Part shown: piece by piece, positions 16,003-24,014 of the stretch
How positions within the stretch are numbered: position 1 is the stretch's first letter
How the letters are laid out: the number at the start of each line of letters is the position of its first letter
Assembly (NCBI RefSeq): GCF_021083305.1
Contig: NZ_JAJFAY010000008.1
Span: forward strand, 1-64,000
Reading direction: 5' to 3'
Source of the DNA: Haladaptatus sp. DYF46
GTDB lineage: Archaea; Halobacteriota; Halobacteria; Halobacteriales; Haladaptataceae
DNA length: 64,000 nt
Translations under genes and position numbers: made by a program
The notes under the pieces: generated by a model
What the model saw: only the letters and a program-made list of their open reading frames with translations
Told to the model about the DNA's origin: nothing
The model's database searches: none

Positions 16003-16173
16003 CTACAGTAGGCCCCACACTACACCGAGAATGGTACCGAGACCCAAACCAATCGAAATACCAATCCCGATATTATTCAGTGCAAGCCCAAGAACGACTC
16101 CTATTAGAGGTCCGAACGCAATCCCTAGAGCCATCTTATTCAAATCTATTTGGTCGTCCTCTTCGTCAGACAT
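16003..16173 (-). CDS. Glycine-zipper small membrane protein
   Basis: Protein of 56 aa, MSDEEDDQIDLNKMALG then two Gly-rich hydrophobic helices (GPLIGVVLGLALNNIGIG, SIGLGLGTILGVVWG). This composition is typical of small glycine-zipper membrane proteins. The acidic N-terminus and a clean ATG-to-TAG frame support it. The plus-strand frames over the region are shadows. Confidence 0.6.
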   Translation of the reverse strand: MSDEEDDQIDLNKMALGIAFGPLIGVVLGLALNNIGIGISIGLGLGTILGVVWGLL

Positions 16174-16332
16174 GTGCTGTCTTTGGACTTCTGGTGAGAT
16201 AAATCCAGAGATCTAATGGCATGTGAACGCTCTATATCTAACGTTCACTATGGAGTCCAAAGGGTGACATTCTGCTCTAGCAGCGAACGTCCTTTTTCTG
16301 GGAATCAGCTGATTTGGAGCGACTGGAAGCAT

Positions 16333-16366
16333 GCCGAGCCGAACGCTCCGCAGCGGACCGCTCGGC
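16333..16366. repeat. Hairpin at the left edge of the motif array
   Basis: Inverted repeat GCCGAGC / GCTCGGC with an inner TCCG/CGGA pair, giving a long stem-loop just before the first GACAGTC motif at 16396. It may define a boundary of the array. Confidence 0.4.
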
Positions 16367-16395
16367 CGAATGCCCGCCACTACTGACACCGGTGG

Positions 16396-17585
16396 GACAG
16401 TCGGCCTGTCTCGGACAGATTGACAGTCGAATTTCTCATCGGAAGACACCACATTTCCGTAGTAATCTGGGTGCCTACAGGGGGCTCACTGTCTCTCGTG
16501 GCCGGTCCGCTCTCAGTGACAGTCCTCCAAAACGGAGCTCACTTCTGATAGTCAGTGTGGGATCTGGCGGCGGACAGTCGTTCCTGCTGATACTGGCAAT
16601 TGTGGAGTGTCCTCACAGACAGTCCCTCGTGCTGTCGCTGCTCGACGCCCACTTGCTTCGGCAGGGTAGACAGTCCCCCAGGGGGACACCGCTGGAGTCC
16701 AGGACGTGCTGGTTGCCAAAATTGACAGTCCCCCTGTCGGTGGCCGGCGGATACGGTAGTTTGTCGCTCGTGGACAGTCCCACGTGCTGGTCCTCTCCCG
16801 CTGGCGCGGGTCATTTCAATGAAACTGCGGTGTCTCGCAGAAGACGGCACCCCACTGGTGCGCTTAGGGTGGCACCCAGATGATGCGGTCACACCGGTAC
16901 TCGGACAGTGTGTGCTCGTGCTGGCACCCCAGCCTATCTCTCACCGTGAGTTGCTGTGTGTCGCGCATAGCGGCACCCCCTCTGTTCGGGTGGAGAGGTT
17001 GGCACCCCACATTGTTGTTTTGCGGCATTCTTACTGTGTCTCGGCAGGCCAGACTGTCCAGTAGCCTCCTCACGTCTCTTTTCAAGGGTATCCCGGCCAT
17101 TCTCGTCTGTGCTGGCCGTCACTCGGTTTCAGGGGTGCTGTCGCGGTGCTGGTGCTGTCCTGTTACAGTCTTCCTGCTGTCCGGTCCTACTACTCGGTAC
17201 TGTTCACGGCGGCTTGCCGCCAGTGCTGTTCGTTTCTGTTGGAAGTCCGCTCTTCTTTGCGGGCTCGCTGGTCGCATTCGTGGACTGTCCCCTGTTCGCT
17301 AGTCTGTTCCCTGCTGGGTCCGCCATGGCCTGACTGTCCCACAGTTTCGCTCCCTATATTCCTCGCGTGACCTCAGGTGGACTGTCCCAGTGCTGCCGCT
17401 CTGTTTTCCTGTGGTGGATCTGCTTGGTGGACTGTCCTCTGTGTCGGTGTGTTGTGTCTGCCGCTTCTCGTGGGATCTGCTTGGCTCTGTGTCGCCCTCT
17501 GGGGTGCCCTTTGTGCGCCAGTGTTGTCTATTTCTGTATTGTGACATATTGGGGGTGCAGTCTCTGGCGCCCACTGGGGTGCCCA
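16396..17585. repeat. Array of short motifs (GACAGTCC, GGCACCCC) at about 25/50-nt spacing
   Basis: GACAGTC(C) occurs at 16396, 16422, 16518, 16573, 16618, 16669, 16724 and 16773 (steps 26, 96, 55, 45, 51, 55, 49). GGCACCC(C) follows at 16846, 16871, 16923, 16972 and 17001 (steps 25, 52, 49, 29). Then the inverse GACTGTCC appears at 17052, 17283, 17332, 17380 and 17430 (last steps 49, 48, 50), with further CTGTCC cores at 17155 and 17177, and the inverse GGGGTGCC at 17501 and 17577. Sequence between motifs is unrelated. The tract is poor in A on the plus strand in its right half, and no coding frame is convincing. Nature unknown. Confidence 0.55.
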
Positions 17586-17815
17586 CTGCTGGTCATGGTC
17601 TGTTTTTTCTTCTCTGGATCGGGGGTGGTTGTCCTCCGCGGTGTGTCGCGCACTCTCTTTTCCAGTTTCTGATAGAACTGTGGGGATCCTCCCATGGCGT
17701 TATTTTTTAGCGTTTGTTTCCGCTTCATGCACAGCAGTCGGGAGTTGCTAATACACTTGGACCCAACCGTAATATTATAGTCGTCTCAGTTCATTATCGT
17801 TGCATGTGAGCAGCT

Positions 17816-18049
17816 ATGGAATCTGACACATCCACCACTACCACGGACCTCACCCCCGACGAAATCTCAGAGACTGACCCCGATAGCGAACACCACGGGA
17901 AAGAAGGCACCATCACGGATGTCCTGTAGGACACTCTCGGAGACGAGACTGGGCGCGAACTAGGCCCCTACAGCTATCGCATCGAAACCGATAGCGAGGA
18001 AATCGATATCTGGTTCCGGCACCGCGACTTGGTTCCGGTATCACAGTAA
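17816..18049 (+). pseudogene. Small acidic protein gene broken by an in-frame TAG
   Basis: From the ATG at 17816 the frame encodes an acidic Thr-rich stretch ending ...GTITDVL, meets TAG at 17927-17929, and continues in the same frame as DTLGDETGRELGPYSYRIE to a TAA at 18047. Composition is coding-like on both sides of the stop. The simplest reading is a nonsense mutation; no pyrrolysine machinery is seen in the window. Confidence 0.5.
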
Positions 18050-18072
18050 CCAATTACCGATACTCCACTGTA

Positions 18073-18282
18073 ATGGGCAATCTCCAAAGCAAACCAATGT
18101 GGCCACAGTTCAGAGATGCACTCGAAGTCAACGAGGATCGCCTTTGCAGTGCGTGGCTCACGGGAAGTTTTGTGAACCCGACGAAGGAAGTCACACAAGA
18201 GAGCGATGTCGATGTTGTCCTCGCATTCGAGAGCTTCGATGCTATGGACGAATTCGACCTAGTTGAAACTCTTTTTCGGTGA
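18073..18282 (+). pseudogene. Truncated minimal nucleotidyltransferase
   Basis: Protein of 69 aa with the MNT active-site pattern: LTGSFVNPTKEVTQESDVDVVL (Gly-Ser plus Asp-x-Asp). The usual domain is about 100 aa, and this frame stops soon after the second strand (DLVETLFR), so it is probably cut short by a frameshift or deletion. MNT proteins usually pair with a HEPN partner, which is not seen here. Confidence 0.5.
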
Positions 18283-18888
18283 TCTGTTTCATGAATCTAT
18301 GTTTTCACCTACCAACTCGAATTCGTCCTTGCCGCTGGTAGTGTCTTTTACATTCTCTTGAACGGAAATCCCGCCCCGAGAGGCCTATGATGGGAGCATG
18401 GCAGCGGGATCATGCCCCCTATAGACCGGAATTCGAGATGTTGCGGGTTGGATGATAGTTGGGTAGTTGACCTGAGCTGCGTTCATAGAGACCCTGTCGA
18501 GGGAGGCCGTCCCCTGACTTCGCTTCAACAGGAGTGGTGGCCGAGTTTCCTCGGGCCACTGCAACCAATGAACGAACCGGAAAAAGACCTTCTGACCAAT
18601 CTCTCAAAATCAAACTCCAACCGTGATTCTCGACGGTGCCAATCGACGAAAACCTCAAACTTCGTCTGACGTGATCACTCAAGCTCCGCCGCCATTCTAC
18701 TCGTCATAGGGGAGGTATCGAAAACCCGTGAGGATTATTGGGTGCACATGAACGCTTCTCACGGGTGTCGGGAAAGAGCTAACCACTTCAACCACACCCA
18801 TGGAGTGATTGGCCCGACAAACGGTTCTATACCTCCCGCTTGAATCAGTTTTTTGGCTGTATACTTGTGCAATTAAAATAAGATTTAT
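18283..18888. other. Gene-poor stretch
   Basis: No supported gene. Open frames on both strands have irregular composition. AT-rich sequence is found near 18860-18890, including TAAAATAAGATTTATT. Confidence 0.4.
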
Positions 18889-18889
18889 T

Positions 18890-19065
18890 TGCATATATCA
18901 TACTTGTTCACTCGGTATCGATGTTCGGTCGCGACATTCTCAACCGTATCCGCGACCCACCGAGCAGTCACCGCCGGAAACTCGGACGCACGAATCACTC
19001 GAAGAATATCGTCATCACTCGTTTGCTCCGCAAATCGTCCCTGCTCATCGCTCAGTCTCGTTTTC
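18890..19065 (-). pseudogene. Winged-helix regulator fragment without a start codon
   Basis: The minus strand encodes SDEQGRFAEQTSDDDILRVI followed by ASEFPAVTARWVADTVEN, the same opening as the winged-helix protein at 4143 (NEQGQFEEKITDKDVLAVI). A stop precedes the fragment without any ATG, and the recognition helix and wing are missing after VENVATEHRYRV. It is a decayed copy of a small haloarchaeal winged-helix gene. Confidence 0.5.
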
Positions 19066-19131
19066 AGTTAGAGAACATACTGAATCTGTTCTTCTGATCT
19101 TACGTCTCCAAATCACTGATTGGTTGCTGAC

Positions 19132-19341
19132 TCACTTCTCGATAATATTCAGATGGTGAATTGCCGTTGGCGATATGAGCCGACCTGCCGGTAGTTCAAT
19201 CCAGCCGTTTGCTTGGATGCGTATCGGCCCTTCGTGGAGTACTTCGTCTTCGTCAAAATCGCCGTAGATCACCACATCCTTGTATTCTTTCTCGAAAAAT
19301 TCTTCTGCAAATTCTTTGAACGCATCGTCTGGAGCGATCAT
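19132..19341 (-). CDS. Small hypothetical protein
   Basis: Protein of 69 aa: FKEFAEEFFEKEYKDVVIYG, then GPIRIQANGWIELPAGRLISP. It appears to be an alpha helix followed by a small beta sheet; the second half resembles the strand pattern at the end of HalOD1 domains. No family is assigned. It is a single gene. Confidence 0.5.
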   Translation of the reverse strand: MIAPDDAFKEFAEEFFEKEYKDVVIYGDFDEDEVLHEGPIRIQANGWIELPAGRLISPTAIHHLNIIEK

Positions 19342-19544
19342 ATTTTCATTTAATTCATGTGCTGTGAAAAAGATAGCGCCGCTGACAGTCAGTATAGAAT
19401 GTGGCCGGTTCGAAGACGCCTTGTTAATTGTGTCCGGTCAGTAGTGGTGGGTTCCCAGACTCTCCGATAACTCAAACTCTACGTGTATGATCGCAAGGAT
19501 GGGTCAACGCCCCTTCTCCGCTGTCTATTTTTCACGACCAATCG

Positions 19545-19773
19545 CTATTCCGTCCGAATCCAGATCACCCGACGCGCTTCGGGCTTCTTCTTGCTAATCT
19601 CATCGCTCTCGTGGAGTCGAGTGAGGACGTTATAGGCCGACCGTCGTGACCATCCAAGTTCGTCTGCGATCTCACTCGTCATATAGGGTTCGAGCGGCTG
19701 CATGACCACAAGCATCCACTGGCTTCCACTCCTGAATGAACTCGCCTCTCTCCACGTACTTTCTCGTCGTCAT
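19545..19773 (-). pseudogene. Frameshifted winged-helix gene
   Basis: Two frames join to make one protein. From the ATG at 19773 comes MTTRKYVERGEFIQEWKPVD, then the frame shifts near 19705. The second part is MQPLEPYMTSEIADELGWSR, RSAYNVLTRLHES and RRVIWIRTE, ending at a TAG at 19545. The HTH and wing are intact in the second part. The total length of 229 nt is one base more than a multiple of three, consistent with a single indel. It resembles small haloarchaeal regulators. Confidence 0.6.
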
Positions 19774-19828
19774 TCAGTAGAGTTCGATCTGACGTCACTC
19801 GTTCTACCAGATTCTAAGTTGGCACGAA

Positions 19829-19847
19829 GTTAGCATCCTATACTAAT
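19829..19847. promoter_or_regulatory. Palindromic site GTTAGCATCCTATACTAAT
   Basis: Third copy of the 19-bp near-palindrome, with the same centre as the 7410 copy. It lies 56 nt upstream of the start of the frameshifted winged-helix gene and just after the end of the Tat-protein gene. Confidence 0.45.
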
Positions 19848-19902
19848 CCAGAGTCTCGCTATTTCTGACTGCTCTCCTGAGCCCCGTCACAATAAGAGCT
19901 AC

Positions 19903-20454
19903 CTACAGTGGGACAATTTCTTTGCGCTTTCCTACCATCACGGGAATATCGGTCGTATATTCTTTCCCAGTAAATACGACTGTCGCGGTCACATGATTCG
20001 GTAGCTTTGCTACCAACTTTTTGCGTGTTACCGTTGGACCAGTTGGAGACACAGCCACGTATGGCTGACCGCCGTTATACCCTAGCCCAGATGAAATATC
20101 TTCATGCGTTCCAAATCGAAGTGGAATCTCCTGTTGGACTGTTCGGGTTGCAATCGATCCCGCCTGGAGTTCAGACCACCATTCGAACGATCGCGTTGCA
20201 AACGCGACGGGGCCGTCAGCATTCCGTGCTATCACAATTCGAACTTCGTCTGTTTCAGGAAGGTATTCAACATTCTTACTCTTGACCCGTTGACGGACAG
20301 TCAATGGCTCGCCGGTCGCCCGAATTCCAGGAAGTGGCGACAGAAAAGATCCAATTCGCGCCTTCGTATACTCGTCTGCCTGGGAGCCAACAACCCCTGC
20401 ACCCATGACAGCACCACCACCAGCGAGGAATTTCCGCCGTGAATATTGACCCAT
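19903..20454 (-). CDS. Tat-exported protein of unknown function
   Basis: Protein of 183 aa with a clear twin-arginine signal (YSRRKFLAGGGAVMGAGVVG). The mature part is beta-rich: VEYLPETDEVRIVIARNADG and a C-terminal VTATVVFTGKEYTTDIPVMV. No cofactor motif and no lipobox Cys. It may be a small exported carrier or cell-surface domain. It is a single gene, about 110 nt upstream (on the minus strand) of the end of the membrane winged-helix gene. Confidence 0.65.
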   Translation of the reverse strand: MGQYSRRKFLAGGGAVMGAGVVGSQADEYTKARIGSFLSPLPGIRATGEPLTVRQRVKSKNVEYLPETDEVRIVIARNADGPVAFATRSFEWWSELQAGSIATRTVQQEIPLRFGTHEDISSGLGYNGGQPYVAVSPTGPTVTRKKLVAKLPNHVTATVVFTGKEYTTDIPVMVGKRKEIVPL

Positions 20455-20566
20455 GGCAACCAGTTACTGTATTTACCATTAACTGTCCCGTACACTCAAA
20501 TCATGATTTTACCGATCCCACTCCCCAACGACCCTCCATACAACAAAATCAGATAGACGAAGAGAT

Positions 20567-21178
20567 CTATTCTGATTGCAGTGCGCTCCATACCAATACG
20601 CCAAGTAGGACGGTAAGCCCACCAGCAAAAAAGATGAGTCCTGGTGGCAACCAGAGCCACGGCTCAGGTTCAGCTGGTGCGCTTGTTGGGCTTGCGAGGT
20701 TGAGAAGTTCAGCCGAAGAAGACCCAATTCCAAGTAAGTCTTCCTGTGTGAGCCACTCAACTAGCAGACTCCCTCCCAATAAGAGAGCAATCCCTCCGAG
20801 GAGATCCGACAGTCGAGAGCGCACTTTCTCCAGACGGCTTTCTGACCCACTCACGATAATAAGCGGGTCGTCGGTCGCCGCATAGATATTCATCTCACTC
20901 CCTTTCGTCGAGTATTCTGTATCCGCAACTTCGACTAACTCTGCCTCCCGTAGTTTCGTGAGGTGGTACTGTGCATTCTGGATCGATGTGTCTGCGTGTT
21001 CAGCGATTTCCGAGGCCGTCGCGGTTTCGTCCTGTAAGTGGAGGTAGATTCGACGTGCTGTTTCTGATCCGAGCACGTTGAACACGCGTGCACCGAAGTC
21101 GCCTGCGAGATCGCATAGGATCCCCTGTTGTGTGGGTTGCGAGCGTGTTCCCGAGAGTTTCTGGAAGAGGTCCGTCAT
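20567..21178 (-). CDS. Membrane-anchored ArsR-like winged-helix protein
   Basis: Protein of 203 aa. The N-terminal winged helix (about residues 30-110) has LGSETARRIYLHLQDETATA, SEIAEHADTSIQNAQYHLTKL and YAATDDPLIIV. Two C-terminal membrane segments follow: LLGGIALLLGGSLLVEWL and WLPPGLIFFAGGLTVLLGVLV. This layout, with DNA binding at the N-terminus and helices at the C-terminus, is common in haloarchaea and places the regulator at the membrane. The signal sensed is unknown. Confidence 0.75.
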   Translation of the reverse strand: MTDLFQKLSGTRSQPTQQGILCDLAGDFGARVFNVLGSETARRIYLHLQDETATASEIAEHADTSIQNAQYHLTKLREAELVEVADTEYSTKGSEMNIYAATDDPLIIVSGSESRLEKVRSRLSDLLGGIALLLGGSLLVEWLTQEDLLGIGSSSAELLNLASPTSAPAEPEPWLWLPPGLIFFAGGLTVLLGVLVWSALQSE

Positions 21179-21204
21179 TGTGAATGTCTATCAATCGGAT
21201 TATT

Positions 21205-21318
21205 TTAAACGTCCGTACTCTCTTTTCCATGGCGGACCTCGTTGACTGCTGCTTTGACGGTCTGTAATCGCGTCTGTCGATCAGGGGCCGAATTGCTTGC
21301 GGAGGTCAGTGTCTGCAT
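21205..21318 (-). CDS. Possible 37-aa peptide
   Basis: Short frame starting MQTLTSASNSAPDRQTRL and continuing with a helical KAAVNEVRHGKES. It ends 26 nt upstream of the membrane winged-helix start on the same strand. Coding-like composition but very short. The rest of 21179-21517 shows nothing clear. Confidence 0.3.
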   Translation of the reverse strand: MQTLTSASNSAPDRQTRLQTVKAAVNEVRHGKESTDV

Positions 21319-21517
21319 GATGAATGTAGGGTTTCTGCTCGCCACTATGGCACGCGTGCGAGCAGGAAGGAGGGGTGGCGGGGAGAGGACGTGTGGATCA
21401 GGAGTGATGGCGCCAGACCCACGCGAGACCATTCAGGGTGTCAGAGGCAACCGCGCCACATCTGGTCCTTTGGGGGGTTCGGTATATGCTTTGTGCTACT
21501 GTTAAAAAATGAGACAA

Positions 21518-22399
21518 TCAGATGTCCTTTGAGAACGACTGAGTACGGTCAGGCATCACCGTATCAAGTGCTGCTGTGACTGCATCGATATCATCGATAT
21601 CGTCTCGATCACACCGGAGGTTCTGACGCCACCATCCCCTTCGGTGAATCACCAACGCCTCGTCACCGAGTGAATAGCCTGTGAACGCTGTCCACGGTCG
21701 GAACCGATGCAGCATCGGTCGCTCAACAACGAGACCAGCATCTGTAACCCGAAACGTCCGTGGGTTCGCTGCTCCTGCAAGCGGTGCCCAGAGCACCATT
21801 AGCAAGTATAGATCTCCCGCCCACTCGACGCCAAACACAACTTGTGCAAGGATACCAGCGACACTCCCAAGAATCGCGATAATCATTGCGCCATACGACA
21901 TCTGTCGCCATCGTTGTGGCCACCGCCCCTCCCACTCTGTGATTTCAGTTGTCCCTGTAAGCGCAGCAGTGGTGTATCTATTCCGGCTCATCGTGACAAG
22001 AGGCAGACCCGTAAACATCCCACCGATCATCGTCACCATTGCAAGTACAACTGCAATACCGGGTGGTGAAATTCCGATTCCTGCTGCTGCAAAAACACCG
22101 ACGAATGGAACAAACGGCATAACGGCGAGTAGCCAAACCATGTCGTGGCGACCAAGCCAAACTGCGAGTCCAGCTGTGTGAGAAATAAGCCACCCGGCAA
22201 TGATCCCCAAGAGGGTGATAGAAACAAGAAAACTGACGTACAAGGCGGCACCGTCCGCGCTAACCGTCGAAATCCCGAGGATAGTGACCGGAGTAAGGAG
22301 GATGGCAACGTAGAGACCAGCGACGAACGCATACAGCGTATCGGGGCGTTCACCGTTCGATAGACCACCCCGAGATTCAGTACGTGTCGCCATACTCAC
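21518..22399 (-). CDS. Membrane protein of unknown function, about six helices
   Basis: Protein of 293 aa. Six hydrophobic segments run from residues about 25 to 210. The C-terminal 80 residues form a soluble domain with FRVTDAGLVVERPMLHRFRPWTAFTGYSL, which resembles the PH-like pattern of membrane-tethered bPH domains. The start may be the second ATG (MATRTES, 22393). The 19-bp palindrome lies about 95 nt upstream and may control it. No function is assigned. Confidence 0.65.
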   Translation of the reverse strand: MSMATRTESRGGLSNGERPDTLYAFVAGLYVAILLTPVTILGISTVSADGAALYVSFLVSITLLGIIAGWLISHTAGLAVWLGRHDMVWLLAVMPFVPFVGVFAAAGIGISPPGIAVVLAMVTMIGGMFTGLPLVTMSRNRYTTAALTGTTEITEWEGRWPQRWRQMSYGAMIIAILGSVAGILAQVVFGVEWAGDLYLLMVLWAPLAGAANPRTFRVTDAGLVVERPMLHRFRPWTAFTGYSLGDEALVIHRRGWWRQNLRCDRDDIDDIDAVTAALDTVMPDRTQSFSKDI

Positions 22400-22494
22400 T
22401 AGTTCCTCGCAGTTGTTGAAAATACTACCGGACGAATGAGTCCACGCTGGTCTTTTTGCCTTCTCTAAGAATTTAAGGGTTGAAATGTACTTTC

Positions 22495-22513
22495 GTTAGT
22501 AGCGCATACTAAC
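22495..22513. promoter_or_regulatory. Palindromic site GTTAGTAGCGCATACTAAC
   Basis: Fourth copy of the 19-bp near-palindrome, positioned 96 nt upstream of the membrane-protein start (minus strand) and about 60 nt after the end of the tRNA-Thr gene. Confidence 0.5.
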
Positions 22514-22570
22514 TTCAAAGAATCCTCTTGAAGTTCCTCTCTTACATGCCCATTCAAACTCTGTAGCGAA

Positions 22571-22644
22571 AGCCTCGGGAGAGATTTGAACTCTCGACCG
22601 ACTCCTTACAAAGGAGTTGCTCTGCCAGACTGAGCTACCAAGGC
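22571..22644 (-). tRNA. tRNA-Thr (anticodon TGT)
   Basis: 74-nt cloverleaf on the minus strand. The acceptor stem GCCTTGG/CCGAGGC (one G-U) is followed by the D arm with AGCTCAG, the anticodon stem ACTCC/GGAGT enclosing TTTGTAA (anticodon TGT), and the T arm with GTTCAAATC. CCA is not encoded, as is usual in archaea, and no intron is present. A MITE lies about 150 nt away; tRNA genes are common integration points, but no 3'-end duplication was spotted. Confidence 0.9.
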
Positions 22645-22798
22645 ACCTCGATATCACAAAGCTCCCAACAAAGATCTTCTCCTTTTGAGTTGGTAGAGGG
22701 GACAATGATAGAACACACCAGTCAGGAGAACGTCGACCTGAAATATTTGCTCTCGATGATCGACTCCCCCCGGCTACCCCAGTGAGAAAGCTTATCAG

Positions 22799-23029
22799 GG
22801 CACTGTCTAGATAAGGAAAACCAAGCGACATCGGCACGATTGTCGATATTTCATTCACCGATTGTAGGCGGCTCATTCTTGACATCGAGATCGGCTGCCT
22901 TGTGAGAAGACGGAATTCGGCTGCTTCACCGAAAATCTAATCACGGTGAGACAAAGGAACTCGTTCGCTACTCTCGCTACAGACGCTGAAACGCCACTCT
23001 ACAACAGAATCGCTTAACTAGACAGTGCC
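22799..23029. mobile_element. IS6-derived MITE (231 bp) with target duplication
   Basis: Terminal inverted repeats GGCACTGTCTAGATAAG (left) and GGCACTGTCTAGTTAAG (right, inverted) flank a non-coding centre. An 8-bp direct repeat CTTATCAG stands on each side (22791-22798 and 23030-23037), which is the usual IS6 target-duplication length. The ends match those of the IS6 element at 47304-48461. It is presumably mobilised in trans by an IS6 transposase. Confidence 0.85.
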
Positions 23030-23059
23030 CTTATCAGAAACTATTTAGAAAATCTACAT

Positions 23060-23281
23060 ATGCCCTATCTCCCTCCAGCAGCACGAGCTGTTTCTGGTCT
23101 CATAGCAGCTGTATTTTTACTTCTCAGTGGCTACATGGCGACCCGCCTCTATCACATCGGATTCATGAATGCTGGGAGAGGACTGGGTGGCCTATTGCTT
23201 GGGATTGTCGTTCCTGCAGGGTTTGGAATTCTCTTTTCATACCTCACGCTGACAGGGGGTTCCGAGAAACGGAATGCGTAG
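23060..23281 (+). CDS. Small membrane protein, two helices
   Basis: Protein of 73 aa with helices AVSGLIAAVFLLLSGYMA and LGGLLLGIVVPAGFGILFSYL, followed by a short polar tail. It begins 31 nt after the MITE and its target duplication, so the MITE may have replaced or brought its promoter. No family is recognised. Confidence 0.55.
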   Translation: MPYLPPAARAVSGLIAAVFLLLSGYMATRLYHIGFMNAGRGLGGLLLGIVVPAGFGILFSYLTLTGGSEKRNA

Positions 23282-23406
23282 CTGAACCGCTTCGCCTGCT
23301 CATCCCCGTTTTTCCAACCTGACCAACATTACTGTTCTTGTGGAGAAACATCGTCCTAGAAACCTGAAACACGAAGCTTATACTCTCATACAACGTTACA
23401 GACAAT

Positions 23407-23589
23407 ATGAATTATTCACAGCGAACTGGTCTAGGAATCTCACTGTTTGGACTACTTTTTATACTCTTCTTTATCAACGATTTAGAGTTGACTGCCCTCT
23501 CGATAGTCGGCGTTTTTACGGGATTGATGTTAGCAATCTCTGGAGGATTTATTGCAGTCAAATCAGACACTGGCAAGGCAATCCAATGA
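23407..23589 (+). CDS. Small membrane protein, two helices
   Basis: Protein of 60 aa, MNYSQRTGLG followed by ISLFGLLFILFFINDL and ALSIVGVFTGLMLAISGGFI and a short tail. Consistent with a small haloarchaeal membrane protein. It converges on the gene at 23623. Confidence 0.55.
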   Translation: MNYSQRTGLGISLFGLLFILFFINDLELTALSIVGVFTGLMLAISGGFIAVKSDTGKAIQ

Positions 23590-23622
23590 CAAAACCACCT
23601 TCCCGATAACCACTCCTCGATT

Positions 23623-23916
23623 TTAGAATAGTACCGAAAGTGCGATTGCACCGAGAAATACGATCCCAAGCGCTCCAAAGAGCTGCATGAGTCGTCGATA
23701 CGGAGTCGGTCGTTCCAACGAATCACCAGTCGTTGCCCCAATGGCCCACACGAGACAGCCGAGACAGATTGCTGTGAATGCTCCGACAGTTGCGATAGCA
23801 CCACTATTCTGCCAATCGATTCCGCTCGTCCAAATCTCAAAGAGTGACCAAATGGCCCACGCTCCAACAAGCAAGCCAAGCGGAGTTCGCGGTGATCGGT
23901 ATTCGAAGTTCGTCAT
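23623..23916 (-). CDS. Small membrane protein, three helices
   Basis: Protein of 97 aa when started at MTNFEYRSP (an in-frame ATG 15 nt upstream is possible). Hydrophobic segments are LLVGAWAIWSLFEIW, IATVGAFTAICLGCLVW and LFGALGIVFLGAIALSVLF. No cofactor motif. The function is unknown. Confidence 0.55.
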   Translation of the reverse strand: MTNFEYRSPRTPLGLLVGAWAIWSLFEIWTSGIDWQNSGAIATVGAFTAICLGCLVWAIGATTGDSLERPTPYRRLMQLFGALGIVFLGAIALSVLF

Positions 23917-24014
23917 TAGTTCGAATGACACGCGATGCGATAGTAATACTTTCTACCAATTTCGCGGGATAATTAGCAGTCACTTCGCCCGGTCACCACT
24001 ACTGAAGCCACGGC

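Noticed and set aside
16819..17672. Long open frames across the motif array on both strands
   Set aside because: They overlap in several frames, read as Cys/Leu/Val/Ser- or Arg/Thr/Gln-rich strings following the base skew, and show no domain or ribosome-binding context.
16310..17700. CRISPR array
   Set aside because: The repeated motif is only 7-9 bases, spacing varies from 25 to over 100 nt, the orientation flips, and no cas genes lie in the window.
18073..18282. Intact MNT/HEPN toxin-antitoxin pair
   Set aside because: The nucleotidyltransferase is too short and no HEPN gene lies next to it.
18283..18690. Transposase or TnpB remnant
   Set aside because: Some phrases look vaguely coding, but no consistent frame or catalytic motif could be followed.
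22571..23037. tRNA-Thr as attachment site of an integrated element
   Set aside because: No direct repeat of the tRNA 3' end and no integrase gene were found; the MITE target duplication is separate.
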